64,000 nucleotides of DNA from Eubacterium sp. (lineage in GTDB: Bacteria; Bacillota; Clostridia; Lachnospirales; Lachnospiraceae), in NCBI GenBank assembly GCA_024684035.1, contig JAIKXQ010000038.1, positions 28,299-92,298 on the forward strand. Reading direction: 5' to 3'. A model generated the notes under the pieces. That model saw only the letters and a list, made by a program, of their open reading frames with translations. It was not told where the DNA came from and made no database searches. This document shows, one piece after another, positions 47,410 through 55,960 of this stretch. The stretch's first letter is position 1. Each line of letters starts with the position of its first letter. A program made the translations under genes and the position numbers.

Positions 47410-49398
47410 ATAGCGAAGTCTCCTGCGCTCTGCTCCAGCCGGCGTAGGTGTTGGCCGGGGTGTAGATGTGGGCCGCTGAGTCACTGTAGGCTGCGGCGTG
47501 TTTGTCGGGCGCGGTGTAGCCGTAGGCCTGGGCGTTGCCGTGGGCTTTGGCGTAGGCGTCATTCCCTGATGGTCTCCCACAGGAATCAGTCTCCATCTTT
47601 GGCAGGGATGATTGTTCCACTGATACTGCTGCACATTTGCCCCGTTGTCTGTGTAAGCGTTGATGATCTCCACGCAGCTTCTGTCTCTGGAAGCTCTGGT
47701 CACAATCTCATAGGTTCCGTCCTGATTCGGCACAAACTTGAAGTACTGTGTACTCTGGCCGTTTTTGTAATCCAGATTGATATTGGATCCGTTGTTGCCG
47801 TCATTGACGTTGAGTACCAGACTGTTGCCGTCTCCCAGACGGGAGTAGATGTAATAGTAACCCCAGTTCACCTTTTTCACGATCCATGTCTGATTAATTC
47901 CCGGATTTGCTGTAGAAGCATCCCACTGCTGTACATTGATGCCACTCTGAACGTTCTGCCCTGCAGCATCCAGGTATTTCCCGGAGTTTACATTCTGAAT
48001 CATGTAGATCTTCGACTCATCAATTTCAGCGCCGACGTAGGTGCCGTCCTCATTTCTCTCGTGACCGTCCTGCGGTAACGGTGTGGGTGTAGCTGTCGGT
48101 CTCCAGGGCTGCGGCGTAGGCGTTGCTGTCGGTCTCCAGGGCTGCGGCGTAGGTGTAGCCGTCGGTCTCCAGGGCTGCGGTGTAGGCGTTGCTGTCGGTC
48201 TCGGCGTGTTTGTCGGTCTTGGTGTGTTTGTCGGTCTCGGCGTATTGGTCGGGTGATCCTTTGTTCCCTTTCCGTAACCGTTCCATGTGATGCCATAGTT
48301 CTTCAGCATAGCCTTGAGAACGTCCGGGTAATACCAGGACAGACCGTTTCTGTTGAGCATCTTGAAGTCGCCGCCGTCATCCCAGAGGAAGCACTTGATT
48401 CCTCTCTGAGCCGCGTTCTTTGTGTAGATGTCCGCCCATTTCACACGGGTACTTGTATTGCCTTTGTCAACAGCACCGAACTCACCGATGATCACCGGCA
48501 TGCCCAGAGATTTGAATCTGCTGACCGTTCTGTCCATGAATTCATAGACGTCGTAATCGCTTCCGTAATGTGTATCCGAGTACTCTTTAAAACAGAACTT
48601 GTAAGGTGTGTAGCAGTGTACTTCCGCGATCAGTTTGTTGGGAACCGAATCTGTCGGCTTCTTGAAGTTGTTAAGCTCACTGGTCTGAACAGCTGCCGCG
48701 TAGGTGTTTGTGATCAGGACACGTTTCGCGTTGTTGCCGCCGGATTTTCTGACTGTGTCAACGAAGAGCTGATTCAGCTTGTTGCACTCCTGATAGTTCT
48801 CGTAGGATGTGTCGTTCCAGTTGGAGCTGTTGTCAATGATCTCGTTGTAGCCCTCAAACAGAAGGTGCTCATCATAGTTTTTGAAATATGACGCTACCTG
48901 CTCCCAGATTTTCACAAACTTCTGCTCATTCTGGTATGCATTGCTGGTAGTTGCTTTCAACCATCCGTGAACACCGGTGTCATGGTGTACGTTGATGATG
49001 ACGTAGGTATCATTGTCAATGGCGTAATCAACCACCTCTTTGACCCTGGCGAGCCAGTTGGAGCGGATGTTTGTTCCCTCCATGTTGTGATACCAGGTGA
49101 CAGGAATACGGATTGCGTTGATACCGGTCTCTTTTACCTTGTCGATCATGGCTTTCGTAGCCGGCGGGTTGCCCCAGAGTCTCTCGTAGGCCTGCGGAGA
49201 TCCCTTGTATCCGCCGGCTTTCTCCTCGAAACAATCCAGGTCATTTCCCAGGTTCCATCCGAAATCAATGGCGTCCACGACTTCCTGAGCCGTGACGTCT
49301 CTCATGGATGCCGCAGACACCGATTCCGTTCGAATACCTGCAAGCATGGTTGCCACCATTACCAGAATAAGTAACAGTGAAAATCTTCGTTTTCTCAT
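47371..49398 (-). CDS. Secreted GH5 cellulase with ricin-type lectin domain and Pro/Thr-rich linkers
   Basis: DAIDFGWNLGNDLDC, LLFEGYNEI, PVIIGEFGAVDKGN; SGKYLDAAGQNVQSGINVQQWDAS; signal MRKRRFSLLLILVMVATMLAG. Confidence 0.93.
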   Translation of the reverse strand: MRKRRFSLLLILVMVATMLAGIRTESVSAASMRDVTAQEVVDAIDFGWNLGNDLDCFEEKAGGYKGSPQAYERLWGNPPATKAMIDKVKETGINAIRIPVTWYHNMEGTNIRSNWLARVKEVVDYAIDNDTYVIINVHHDTGVHGWLKATTSNAYQNEQKFVKIWEQVASYFKNYDEHLLFEGYNEIIDNSSNWNDTSYENYQECNKLNQLFVDTVRKSGGNNAKRVLITNTYAAAVQTSELNNFKKPTDSVPNKLIAEVHCYTPYKFCFKEYSDTHYGSDYDVYEFMDRTVSRFKSLGMPVIIGEFGAVDKGNTSTRVKWADIYTKNAAQRGIKCFLWDDGGDFKMLNRNGLSWYYPDVLKAMLKNYGITWNGYGKGTKDHPTNTPRPTNTPRPTNTPRPTATPTPQPWRPTATPTPQPWRPTATPTPQPWRPTATPTPLPQDGHERNEDGTYVGAEIDESKIYMIQNVNSGKYLDAAGQNVQSGINVQQWDASTANPGINQTWIVKKVNWGYYYIYSRLGDGNSLVLNVNDGNNGSNINLDYKNGQSTQYFKFVPNQDGTYEIVTRASRDRSCVEIINAYTDNGANVQQYQWNNHPCQRWRLIPVGDHQGMTPTPKPTATPRPTATPRPTNTPQPTVTQRPTSTPRPTPTPAGAERRRLRYHRIDLDGEPFLP
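48095..48193 (-). repeat. Three 33-bp tandem repeats encoding TATPTPQPWRP
   Basis: Units begin at 48095, 48128 and 48161 (gtcggtctccagggctgcgg...). Confidence 0.9.
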
Positions 49399-49805
49399 CT
49401 TTTCTTGTAAAAACCTCCATAAAATTTTTTTTACGAACACTTATTTTGTCAACTTTATCATATTCTATATATTATCTGATTTCTCATTTTATAATTGGAA
49501 AAATCACAGATTGTTGCAATCTGCGCAATATTATCAGATAAGAAAGGTTATTATCTGACATAAAAAGCATGATTTTAACGCTGCGGTTGTCTTTTTTTCT
49601 CAAAAAAGGTATAATGCGCAAGTCTAATCTATGAACAGATAAAACGTAATTTTTATTACACAGAAACATGTCCGGATGCCCCGGATCATCGGATCATACA
49701 GATCAGACAGTTCCTTATAGCGGTCGAAAAATAACTCGACGTATGCGACGAGTTATTTAAAAACCGTTATACTAGAAAACTGCGTACACAAAAAGGACAG
49801 GCAGC

Positions 49806-50519
49806 ATGCATACAGAACATCCGCTCCTCTCAAAGGAGCTCATTCGTCAGCTTGAAAACGAAATACCAACCCTCACGCTGGAAATCCGCGCCCTCTATCA
49901 AAAGCTTGATCAGAAACTGAATCTGAAAGGCGCACTGGTTCCCATCACCTTCGGCTTTGAAACCGAGACCCTGGGCTCCTATACGCCGGCCGGTGAGGGT
50001 ATAGAGGAACAGTTTCACTTCTCTCTTCTCTTCGCCGGATACATGGACGCCGTGAAGATCACCAGAGAAGACCGGACGGATCTCTTTCTTCACGAATATG
50101 CCCACTACATGCAGTACAACATGGAGATTCCTAAAGAGCACACCTGGAAGCCCGGAAAGCACGGGAGCGCGTGGAAATACTGCTGTTCTCTCATCGGAGC
50201 CGCGCCGAGTGAATACTACCGTTTCAACAAGGGCCGTGAAAAACACGACTATAAAAAGGAGCTGCGGAATCCCTGGTCGGATCCCAACGCGGCTCTTCGC
50301 GACATCCGGCGCAGAGAGCGGGAATACCAGAACAGCAGGAACAGTACCGTGCGTTTCTCTGTGGGGGACGTCATCACACACCCGGATTTTGGCGAGGGAA
50401 TCGTCACAGACGTCACCCGTCTGGAATCCTCGGTCCGCCTGACCATTCAGTTTGCGGACCGGATCCGGAAAATCGACCAGAAATGGCTCCTCCGCAGCGC
50501 TTACAAAAAGCCTCAGTGA
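49806..50519 (+). CDS. Putative HExxH zinc metallopeptidase with C-terminal Tudor-like segment
   Basis: LFLHEYAHYMQYNME; VGDVITHPDFGEGIVTDVTRLESSVRLTIQFADRIRKID. Confidence 0.72.
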   Translation: MHTEHPLLSKELIRQLENEIPTLTLEIRALYQKLDQKLNLKGALVPITFGFETETLGSYTPAGEGIEEQFHFSLLFAGYMDAVKITREDRTDLFLHEYAHYMQYNMEIPKEHTWKPGKHGSAWKYCCSLIGAAPSEYYRFNKGREKHDYKKELRNPWSDPNAALRDIRRREREYQNSRNSTVRFSVGDVITHPDFGEGIVTDVTRLESSVRLTIQFADRIRKIDQKWLLRSAYKKPQ

Positions 50520-50593
50520 ACTTGTCATTTCCTCTGTTTTTCTTTAAAATAGAAGCTATTCGACAGCATTTTTTCAATCGGAGGTTTTTTCTT

Positions 50594-50938
50594 ATGGAAC
50601 AACAGCAACGGGATGAACTCGTCCGCCGCAAGAAGCATCTGGAGGACGAGTCTTACATTGTTTCAAAAAAATTATTCAAACAGGAGTACAATCTGGCACT
50701 GATGCGCGGCGTGAGTATTCTCTCACTGGTGCTCATCATCCTCTTTGGTACTCTGACCATTTTTAATCCCTGGTGTCTGAAGGTCGTGCTCACCGCAGCC
50801 ATCATCGGCATCATCTTCTTTATCTGTTCCATCTTCTACAAGAAGCGTCTCATGCGCGGCCGTATTACACGGGAGGAACTGCGCCAGCAGTACTCTTCTG
50901 TGTGCCGTCAGCTCGACGCGTCCGACGCCAACAGCTGA
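50594..50938 (+). CDS. Small membrane protein, unknown function
   Basis: MEQQQRDELVRRKKHLEDES; two adjacent TM segments; SD GGAGG. Confidence 0.7.
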   Translation: MEQQQRDELVRRKKHLEDESYIVSKKLFKQEYNLALMRGVSILSLVLIILFGTLTIFNPWCLKVVLTAAIIGIIFFICSIFYKKRLMRGRITREELRQQYSSVCRQLDASDANS

Positions 50939-51003
50939 GGCGAACAATGAAGATTCTTTACTGACGGCCGGAAATACGTTTACAATCCGTTAAGGAGAAG
51001 CTC

Positions 51004-52590
51004 ATGAACAAATCCAACAATGACACAGATTCCATTTACATCGCAGAATATAATGCAGGTCTCACGGTTTCATCCACACCTTCCTCTACAGGGTACGGCA
51101 ATGCTCAGGTGGATCCGGAAGAGGAACACCTGAATTATTATCAGCGCATGCAGCGGGAGAAGCAGCGTGCCGAAGGAAAACTCCCCGCCGGGAATTCTGT
51201 GAAGTATAAGACTGCTCCCGAGAAGAAAAAGCGGGATCCCCTGGATGATACCTGCCGGCGCGAGGACCCGGAGCTGATGGAGGACGACGATCTCGATTAC
51301 TGTGATCCGGGCGACACCTACGACTTCGGACTCTTCTCTCCCAAAAAGCAGAAGAAGAAAACGGACGACATCCGGAAGAATCGCCGGAAAGACCCGGATG
51401 ATCGGGACGAACGCCCACGCAAGAAGAAGAAAAAGCGCAAACTGCGCCGCATCATTCTGAGCGTCCTTCTTGTATTCGCAGGACTTTTCGCCGCCTTCAT
51501 GCTCTTCCTGCTCGTGGCCTTCAACCGGCTGAACCGGACAGATCCGGTGGCTGACGCCAAGGCCGACGAGGTTACTAGAGCAGCGGGCATAACCCCTTAT
51601 CACGAGGCAGGGGTCATGAACATTCTTCTGATCGGTCAGGACGCGAGAAACGGAGAGACCCAGACCAGGTCTGACTCCATGATCATCGCCAGCCTGAATG
51701 TGAAGAAACATCAGATCACCCTCACCTCTCTGATGAGAGATATGTACGTACCCATCTCCGGCTATGAGGCCAACAAGCTGAACGCCGCCTTTGCCTACGG
51801 CGGCATGGAGACCATCGACGAGACCATTCAGGAACAGTTCGGCATCGACATCGACGGAAACGCCGTCGTTGACTTCAACGGCTTCCTGGAGGCTCTGACC
51901 TCCGTCGGTGATCTTTCCATCGACCTCTCCTACGAAGAAGCCGACTATCTGAATCAGAATCCTGCTCTCGGAGAAAACAATGACCGCATCGAGGGTGTCA
52001 CCTGGGATCTGTCCCCCGGCGTCAACTCACTGACTCCGAAACAGGCTCTCGCCTACAGCCGTATGCGTTACGTGGGAAATTCCGACTGGGATCGTGTCAA
52101 CAGACAGAAGAAAGTAATCCAGGCCGCCTTCTCGAAGGTAAAGCACAACCCCTTCAAGCTGATGCAGGTGATGAACGAGGCTGCGCCAAGTATCACCACC
52201 GATATGACCAACGGCTACCTCTACCGCGCCTTCTTCTACGCCCTCTTCTGCGGAACGGAGATGAAGACCCACACCATCCCCGGTGACGGCGAATTCACCG
52301 CTGATACCGTAGACGGGATGTCCGTACTGATGCCGGATCTGCCGGCCTGCAGACAGTCTCTGATCAATATCATCTACGGAGACGGAACTGCGGACACCGT
52401 GGATACCACTACTTCACCGGCACAGACCAACGACGATAACTATGGAGGAAACGGAGGCGAGGACACCGGAAATTCTCCTGTGGAGGGAGATTACGACGGC
52501 GACGGCTATCCGGATTCCTGGGGCGACAACATCGATCAGGAGGACGCCGACGGCGACGGTATCCCGGATGTCTGGGGAAATTCCTGGTAA
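51004..52590 (+). CDS. LytR-CpsA-Psr (LCP) family protein with acidic Asp/Gly C-terminal repeats
   Basis: MNILLIGQDARNGETQTRSDSMIIASLN, SLMRDMYVPISGY, ALAYSRMRYVGNSDWDRVNRQ. Confidence 0.93.
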   Translation: MNKSNNDTDSIYIAEYNAGLTVSSTPSSTGYGNAQVDPEEEHLNYYQRMQREKQRAEGKLPAGNSVKYKTAPEKKKRDPLDDTCRREDPELMEDDDLDYCDPGDTYDFGLFSPKKQKKKTDDIRKNRRKDPDDRDERPRKKKKKRKLRRIILSVLLVFAGLFAAFMLFLLVAFNRLNRTDPVADAKADEVTRAAGITPYHEAGVMNILLIGQDARNGETQTRSDSMIIASLNVKKHQITLTSLMRDMYVPISGYEANKLNAAFAYGGMETIDETIQEQFGIDIDGNAVVDFNGFLEALTSVGDLSIDLSYEEADYLNQNPALGENNDRIEGVTWDLSPGVNSLTPKQALAYSRMRYVGNSDWDRVNRQKKVIQAAFSKVKHNPFKLMQVMNEAAPSITTDMTNGYLYRAFFYALFCGTEMKTHTIPGDGEFTADTVDGMSVLMPDLPACRQSLINIIYGDGTADTVDTTTSPAQTNDDNYGGNGGEDTGNSPVEGDYDGDGYPDSWGDNIDQEDADGDGIPDVWGNSW

Positions 52591-52707
52591 ACACCGGAAT
52601 TCAAACAAATAATCCTTTGCAGATATCCGGTTCGGTCACATAAAAACACAAAAATCTGATACCGGACAGGTCACAAAAGCCAACCAAACTGTGTTGCAAA
52701 AATATCA

Positions 52708-52748
52708 TAATCCTGCGGTTCCGCCAAAGCCGGTTCCGCAGGATTATT
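52708..52748 (+). terminator. Intrinsic terminator downstream of the LCP gene
   Basis: ATAATCCTGCGG...CCGCAGGATTATTTT. Confidence 0.75.
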
Positions 52749-52802
52749 TTAATGTCCATTTCCAAAAATCCGCATAAAATAAAGGAATATGCCATCCCGA
52801 TA

Positions 52803-52956
52803 TCGAAATCGTTTTCTTTTCAAGCACAAACGTTTTCGTGTCCAAAGTGTTATTATTTAACATGTATCGTTTACATATTGTTCATTTTTAGCTCAAACTA
52901 TAGTCATAAATCTATTGTATATTCAAATTGTACTAAACAAGAAGCAAACGCTTTAA
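52803..52956. promoter_or_regulatory. Cluster of LacI/CcpA-type operator-like motifs without an obvious gene
   Basis: TCGAAATCGTTTTCT, CACAAACGTTTTCGTG, ATGTATCGTTTACAT, AGCAAACGCTTTAAA. Confidence 0.45.
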
Positions 52957-53004
52957 ACTTTTTCATATCGCCGGTCTTCGGATCGGTAACTCCCCCCTCA
53001 TAGA

Positions 53005-53035
53005 AAAGCCGAATCGGATCATCCGATTCGGCTTT
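53005..53035 (+). terminator. Intrinsic terminator preceding an F1 repeat
   Basis: AAAAGCCGAATCGGATCATCCGATTCGGCTTTTTG. Confidence 0.8.
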
Positions 53036-53101
53036 TTGTTTTGTCTCGTGGAAGATTCGGAGGAATTTTCTATTGAGAGAACAAAGTCCGCAAGCGGACT
53101 T
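53034..53101. repeat. F1 repeat, divergent copy with GTCCGC hairpin module
   Basis: TTTTGTCTCGTGGAAGATTCGGAGGAATTTTCTATTGAGAGAACAAA + GTCCGCAAGCGGAC (53086-53099). Confidence 0.75.
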
Positions 53102-53175
53102 CGACTCCCCCATCCCCTCAATCCTGAGGGGAGCACAGCAGGACGAAAGGCGCGCGAGCAGAATCGCGAAGCGAT

Positions 53176-53256
53176 CTTCCCATCTGCGAGCTGCGCATCT
53201 AAGCGGAGCGTTTTGTCTCATAGGGAATGCGAAGCAATTCTCTATGAGACAAAAAC
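53176..53256. repeat. F1 repeat, medium form
   Basis: CTTCCCATCTGCGAGCTGCGCATCTAAGCGGAGCGTTTTGTCTCATAGGGAATGCGAAGCAATTCTCTATGAGACAAAA. Confidence 0.85.
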
Positions 53257-53310
53257 CGGGTGCGGTCCGGACAACAGCTTCCTGCTGTCCGAACCGCACC
53301 CGGTATCTTC
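53252..53310 (-). terminator. Aminotransferase intrinsic terminator
   Basis: Minus strand ACCGGGTGCGGTTCGGACAGC...GCTGTTGTCCGGACCGCACCCGGTTTTTG. Confidence 0.88.
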
Positions 53311-53332
53311 GTTGATTCTATGTATGCACTTC

Positions 53333-54619
53333 TTACATCTCTTCATAAATCTTCTGTGCGCTTACAAGTTTTGTGCACAGAGTGAAGAGTGTTGCCGCGA
53401 TCTTGAGATCTGCCAGAGACGGATAAGTGGGCGCGATACGAATGTTGGAATCCTTCGGATCCTTTCCGTATGGCCATGTAGCGCCTGCTCCTGTCATCAC
53501 TACGCCTGCTTTCTTGCAGTAGGCAACAATATCCTTTGCACAGCCCTCCAGAGCATCAAAGCTGATGAAGTATCCGCCCTTCGGTACTGTCCAGCTTCCT
53601 ACTCCAAGCTCACCGAGGTTCTCCTGAAGAATATCTTCAACCATCTCGAATTTCGGACGGATGATATCTGCATGCTTTCTCATATGCTCAATCATGCCGT
53701 GAATGTCGCCGAAGAAGCGAACGTGACGAAGCTGGTTTACCTTGTCATGTCCGATGGTCTGACGGGTCATGGTCTTTACGATGTCAGCCATATTGTTCGG
53801 GGATGTGGCCATGGCAGCGATTCCGCTTCCAGGGAAAGTGATCTTGGAAGTGGAAGCAAATTTATATACGAGATCCGGATTTCCTGCTCTTTTACATTCC
53901 GCAAGAATCTCGATCAGGTAATCCTGTCTGTCGTCGTACAGGTGATGAATTCCGTACGCGTTATCCCAGAAGATACGGAAGTCCTTGGCTGCCGGTTTCA
54001 ATCTGGCGAAACGTCTGACTACATCATCGGAATAGGAAATACCGGACGGATTCGCATATTTCGGAACACACCAGATACCCTTGATTGCATCGTCCTCGGA
54101 TACGAGTTTCTCTACCATATCCATATCCGGGCCGTTTTCATCGGTGGGAACCGGAATCATCTCAAAGCCGAAGTACTCTGTGATGCCGAAGTGACGGTCA
54201 TATCCCGGAACCGGGCAGAGCCATTTCACCTTGTCGAGTTTGCACCAGGGTTTGTTGCCCATGATTCCGTGGGTGTACGCCCGCGCGATGGTATCATACA
54301 TTACGTTCAGAGAAGAGTTTCCGTAGATGATAATATCATCCGGGTTGTTTTCCATCATGTCACCGATCAGAACCTTTGCCTCCTGAATACCGGTCAGAAC
54401 ACCATAATTCCGGCAGTCCGTTCCGTCTTCACACATCAGATCCGCATCGGAGTTGAGCGCATCCATAAGCCCCATGGAAAGGTCAAGCTGCTCTTTGCAT
54501 GGTTTGCCGCGGCTCATATTCAGGTTGAGTTCCATTCCCTGATACTTCCTGTACTCCGCTCTCAGCTGCTCGATCTCGGATGCAAGTTCTTCTTTGCTCA
54601 TTTCCCTGTATGGTTTCAT
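53333..54619 (-). CDS. Class I/II aminotransferase (aspartate aminotransferase-like, PF12897 type)
   Basis: NLNMSRGKPCKEQLDLS, YGNSSLNVMYDTI, WCPVPGYDRH/CVPKYANPSGI, FASTSKITFPGSGIA. Confidence 0.9.
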   Translation of the reverse strand: MKPYREMSKEELASEIEQLRAEYRKYQGMELNLNMSRGKPCKEQLDLSMGLMDALNSDADLMCEDGTDCRNYGVLTGIQEAKVLIGDMMENNPDDIIIYGNSSLNVMYDTIARAYTHGIMGNKPWCKLDKVKWLCPVPGYDRHFGITEYFGFEMIPVPTDENGPDMDMVEKLVSEDDAIKGIWCVPKYANPSGISYSDDVVRRFARLKPAAKDFRIFWDNAYGIHHLYDDRQDYLIEILAECKRAGNPDLVYKFASTSKITFPGSGIAAMATSPNNMADIVKTMTRQTIGHDKVNQLRHVRFFGDIHGMIEHMRKHADIIRPKFEMVEDILQENLGELGVGSWTVPKGGYFISFDALEGCAKDIVAYCKKAGVVMTGAGATWPYGKDPKDSNIRIAPTYPSLADLKIAATLFTLCTKLVSAQKIYEEM

Positions 54620-54892
54620 CTGAATCTCCTCTCACAATTCCTCTATCTGTACGCTTTCCATCCAAGCCGATATTCATCTGCGAATGAACGCGAAAAAATA
54701 TCAATTTTAGATGGCTATATGTAATTAATCTGTACAGCTAGCAACTACTTAACTTTCAGTATCTTCAGTGTACCATACTTTTGCAAGCAAAGCATTACTA
54801 ACTTGCAAAATTATCCATTTTCATCATATGTGTGCCTTTGAAATGCATATTTGCTATTGCTGATATGCATTTTGCATATTATTCCGAATATT

Positions 54893-55768
54893 TCAGCGAA
54901 TCATCAGACAGGCAGCCATGTTTCCGCGCCTTCCACCGGAAGCCCGATGGGAAAAGAGCGCGGCCGGATTACAACAGGTGCACAGATCCGTCACCGAGAT
55001 GTTGCCGGCGGGAATCCCTGCCTCCTCCAGCACAATCCGGTTTGTCTGCCACAGATCCAGCTGGGCGTGTCCTTCTCTTCCGGGTGTCAGAATCTCCTTC
55101 TCATGTCCCCTGAATTCTTCTGCAAAAATATCCGCAACCTCCGAACTGACCTCATAGCAATACCTGCAGATGGAGGGTCCCACAGCCGCGATCAGATCCT
55201 CCGGTCTCGTGCCGTAGGTTTCCTGCATCAGCTGTACGACCTTTGCACCGATCCTTCCCACAGTTCCTCTCCAGCCGGAATGGGCGCCTCCGATCGCCCG
55301 GTGAACCGGATCCACAAACAAAACCGGCACGCAGTCCGCCACGAAGATTGAGAGCACCAGATCCGGCACATTGGTAACCAGTCCGTCCACGTCGTGATAG
55401 TCCCGCGCTCTCACAAGTCCTTTTCCGGCGTCCTCTTCCGTCACCACCCGTACATTCGTCGTGTGGGTCTGATCCGTCAGTACGAACCGCTCCGGGCTCG
55501 TGCCGAGTTCCCCCGCTAGAATCCGGAAATTCTCCTGTACATTCTCCTCCCGGTCTCCACGGGTAAGACCGAGGTTCATGGAAGCCAGATGCTCCATCCC
55601 CGCTTCCCGGCCACTGACGCCGCCATATCGGGTGGTAAAACAGTGACTCACAAAGTCCACGGCCTCCAGCGCGGGAAAACGCAGAACCGGCGACTGCGTC
55701 CCCGAGAGAACCGGCAGGTTTGCCTCACCCTTTCGCCTCCACTCTGTCTGTATCTCTGTCCATTTCAT
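54893..55768 (-). CDS. pgeF: Peptidoglycan editing factor PgeF (laccase-domain, YfiH/YlmD family)
   Basis: VLTDQTHTTNV, FVADCVPVLFVDPVHRAIGGAHSGWRGTVGRI, CCNPAALFSHR. Confidence 0.93.
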   Translation of the reverse strand: MKWTEIQTEWRRKGEANLPVLSGTQSPVLRFPALEAVDFVSHCFTTRYGGVSGREAGMEHLASMNLGLTRGDREENVQENFRILAGELGTSPERFVLTDQTHTTNVRVVTEEDAGKGLVRARDYHDVDGLVTNVPDLVLSIFVADCVPVLFVDPVHRAIGGAHSGWRGTVGRIGAKVVQLMQETYGTRPEDLIAAVGPSICRYCYEVSSEVADIFAEEFRGHEKEILTPGREGHAQLDLWQTNRIVLEEAGIPAGNISVTDLCTCCNPAALFSHRASGGRRGNMAACLMIR

Positions 55769-55816
55769 TCATTTTTCCTCACATTTTTTACTATAAAAAT
55801 CACCAAAGTTGCTCGA

Positions 55817-55895
55817 CTTCCCATCTGCGAGCTGCGCATCTAAGCGGAGCGTTTTGTCTCATAGGGAATGCGAAGCAATTTCCTATGAGATAAAA
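55817..55895. repeat. F1 repeat, medium form
   Basis: CTTCCCATCTGCGAGCTGCGCATCTAAGCGGAGCGTTTTGTCTCATAGGGAATGCGAAGCAATTTCCTATGAGATAAAA. Confidence 0.88.
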
Positions 55896-55948
55896 AAATC
55901 TGCCGCACAAAAGCTTCCACGGAAACTCCGACTCGTGCGGCAGACCAA
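55892..55948 (-). terminator. hcp intrinsic terminator
   Basis: Minus strand TCTGCCGCACGAGTC...TTTTGTGCGGCAGATTTTTT. Confidence 0.8.
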
Positions 55949-55960
55949 TCCTTCGATTTA

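Noticed and set aside
48095-48250. Possible CRISPR array
   Set aside because: Units are contiguous 33/18-bp coding repeats with no spacers, within an open reading frame.
48050-48296. Repetitive ORFs 48000..48296 and 48050..48286 as separate repeat proteins
   Set aside because: Alternate frames of the cellulase Pro/Thr linker tandem repeats.
53036-53299. ORF 52904..53299 as a real short gene
   Set aside because: Largely translates two F1 repeats and a terminator.
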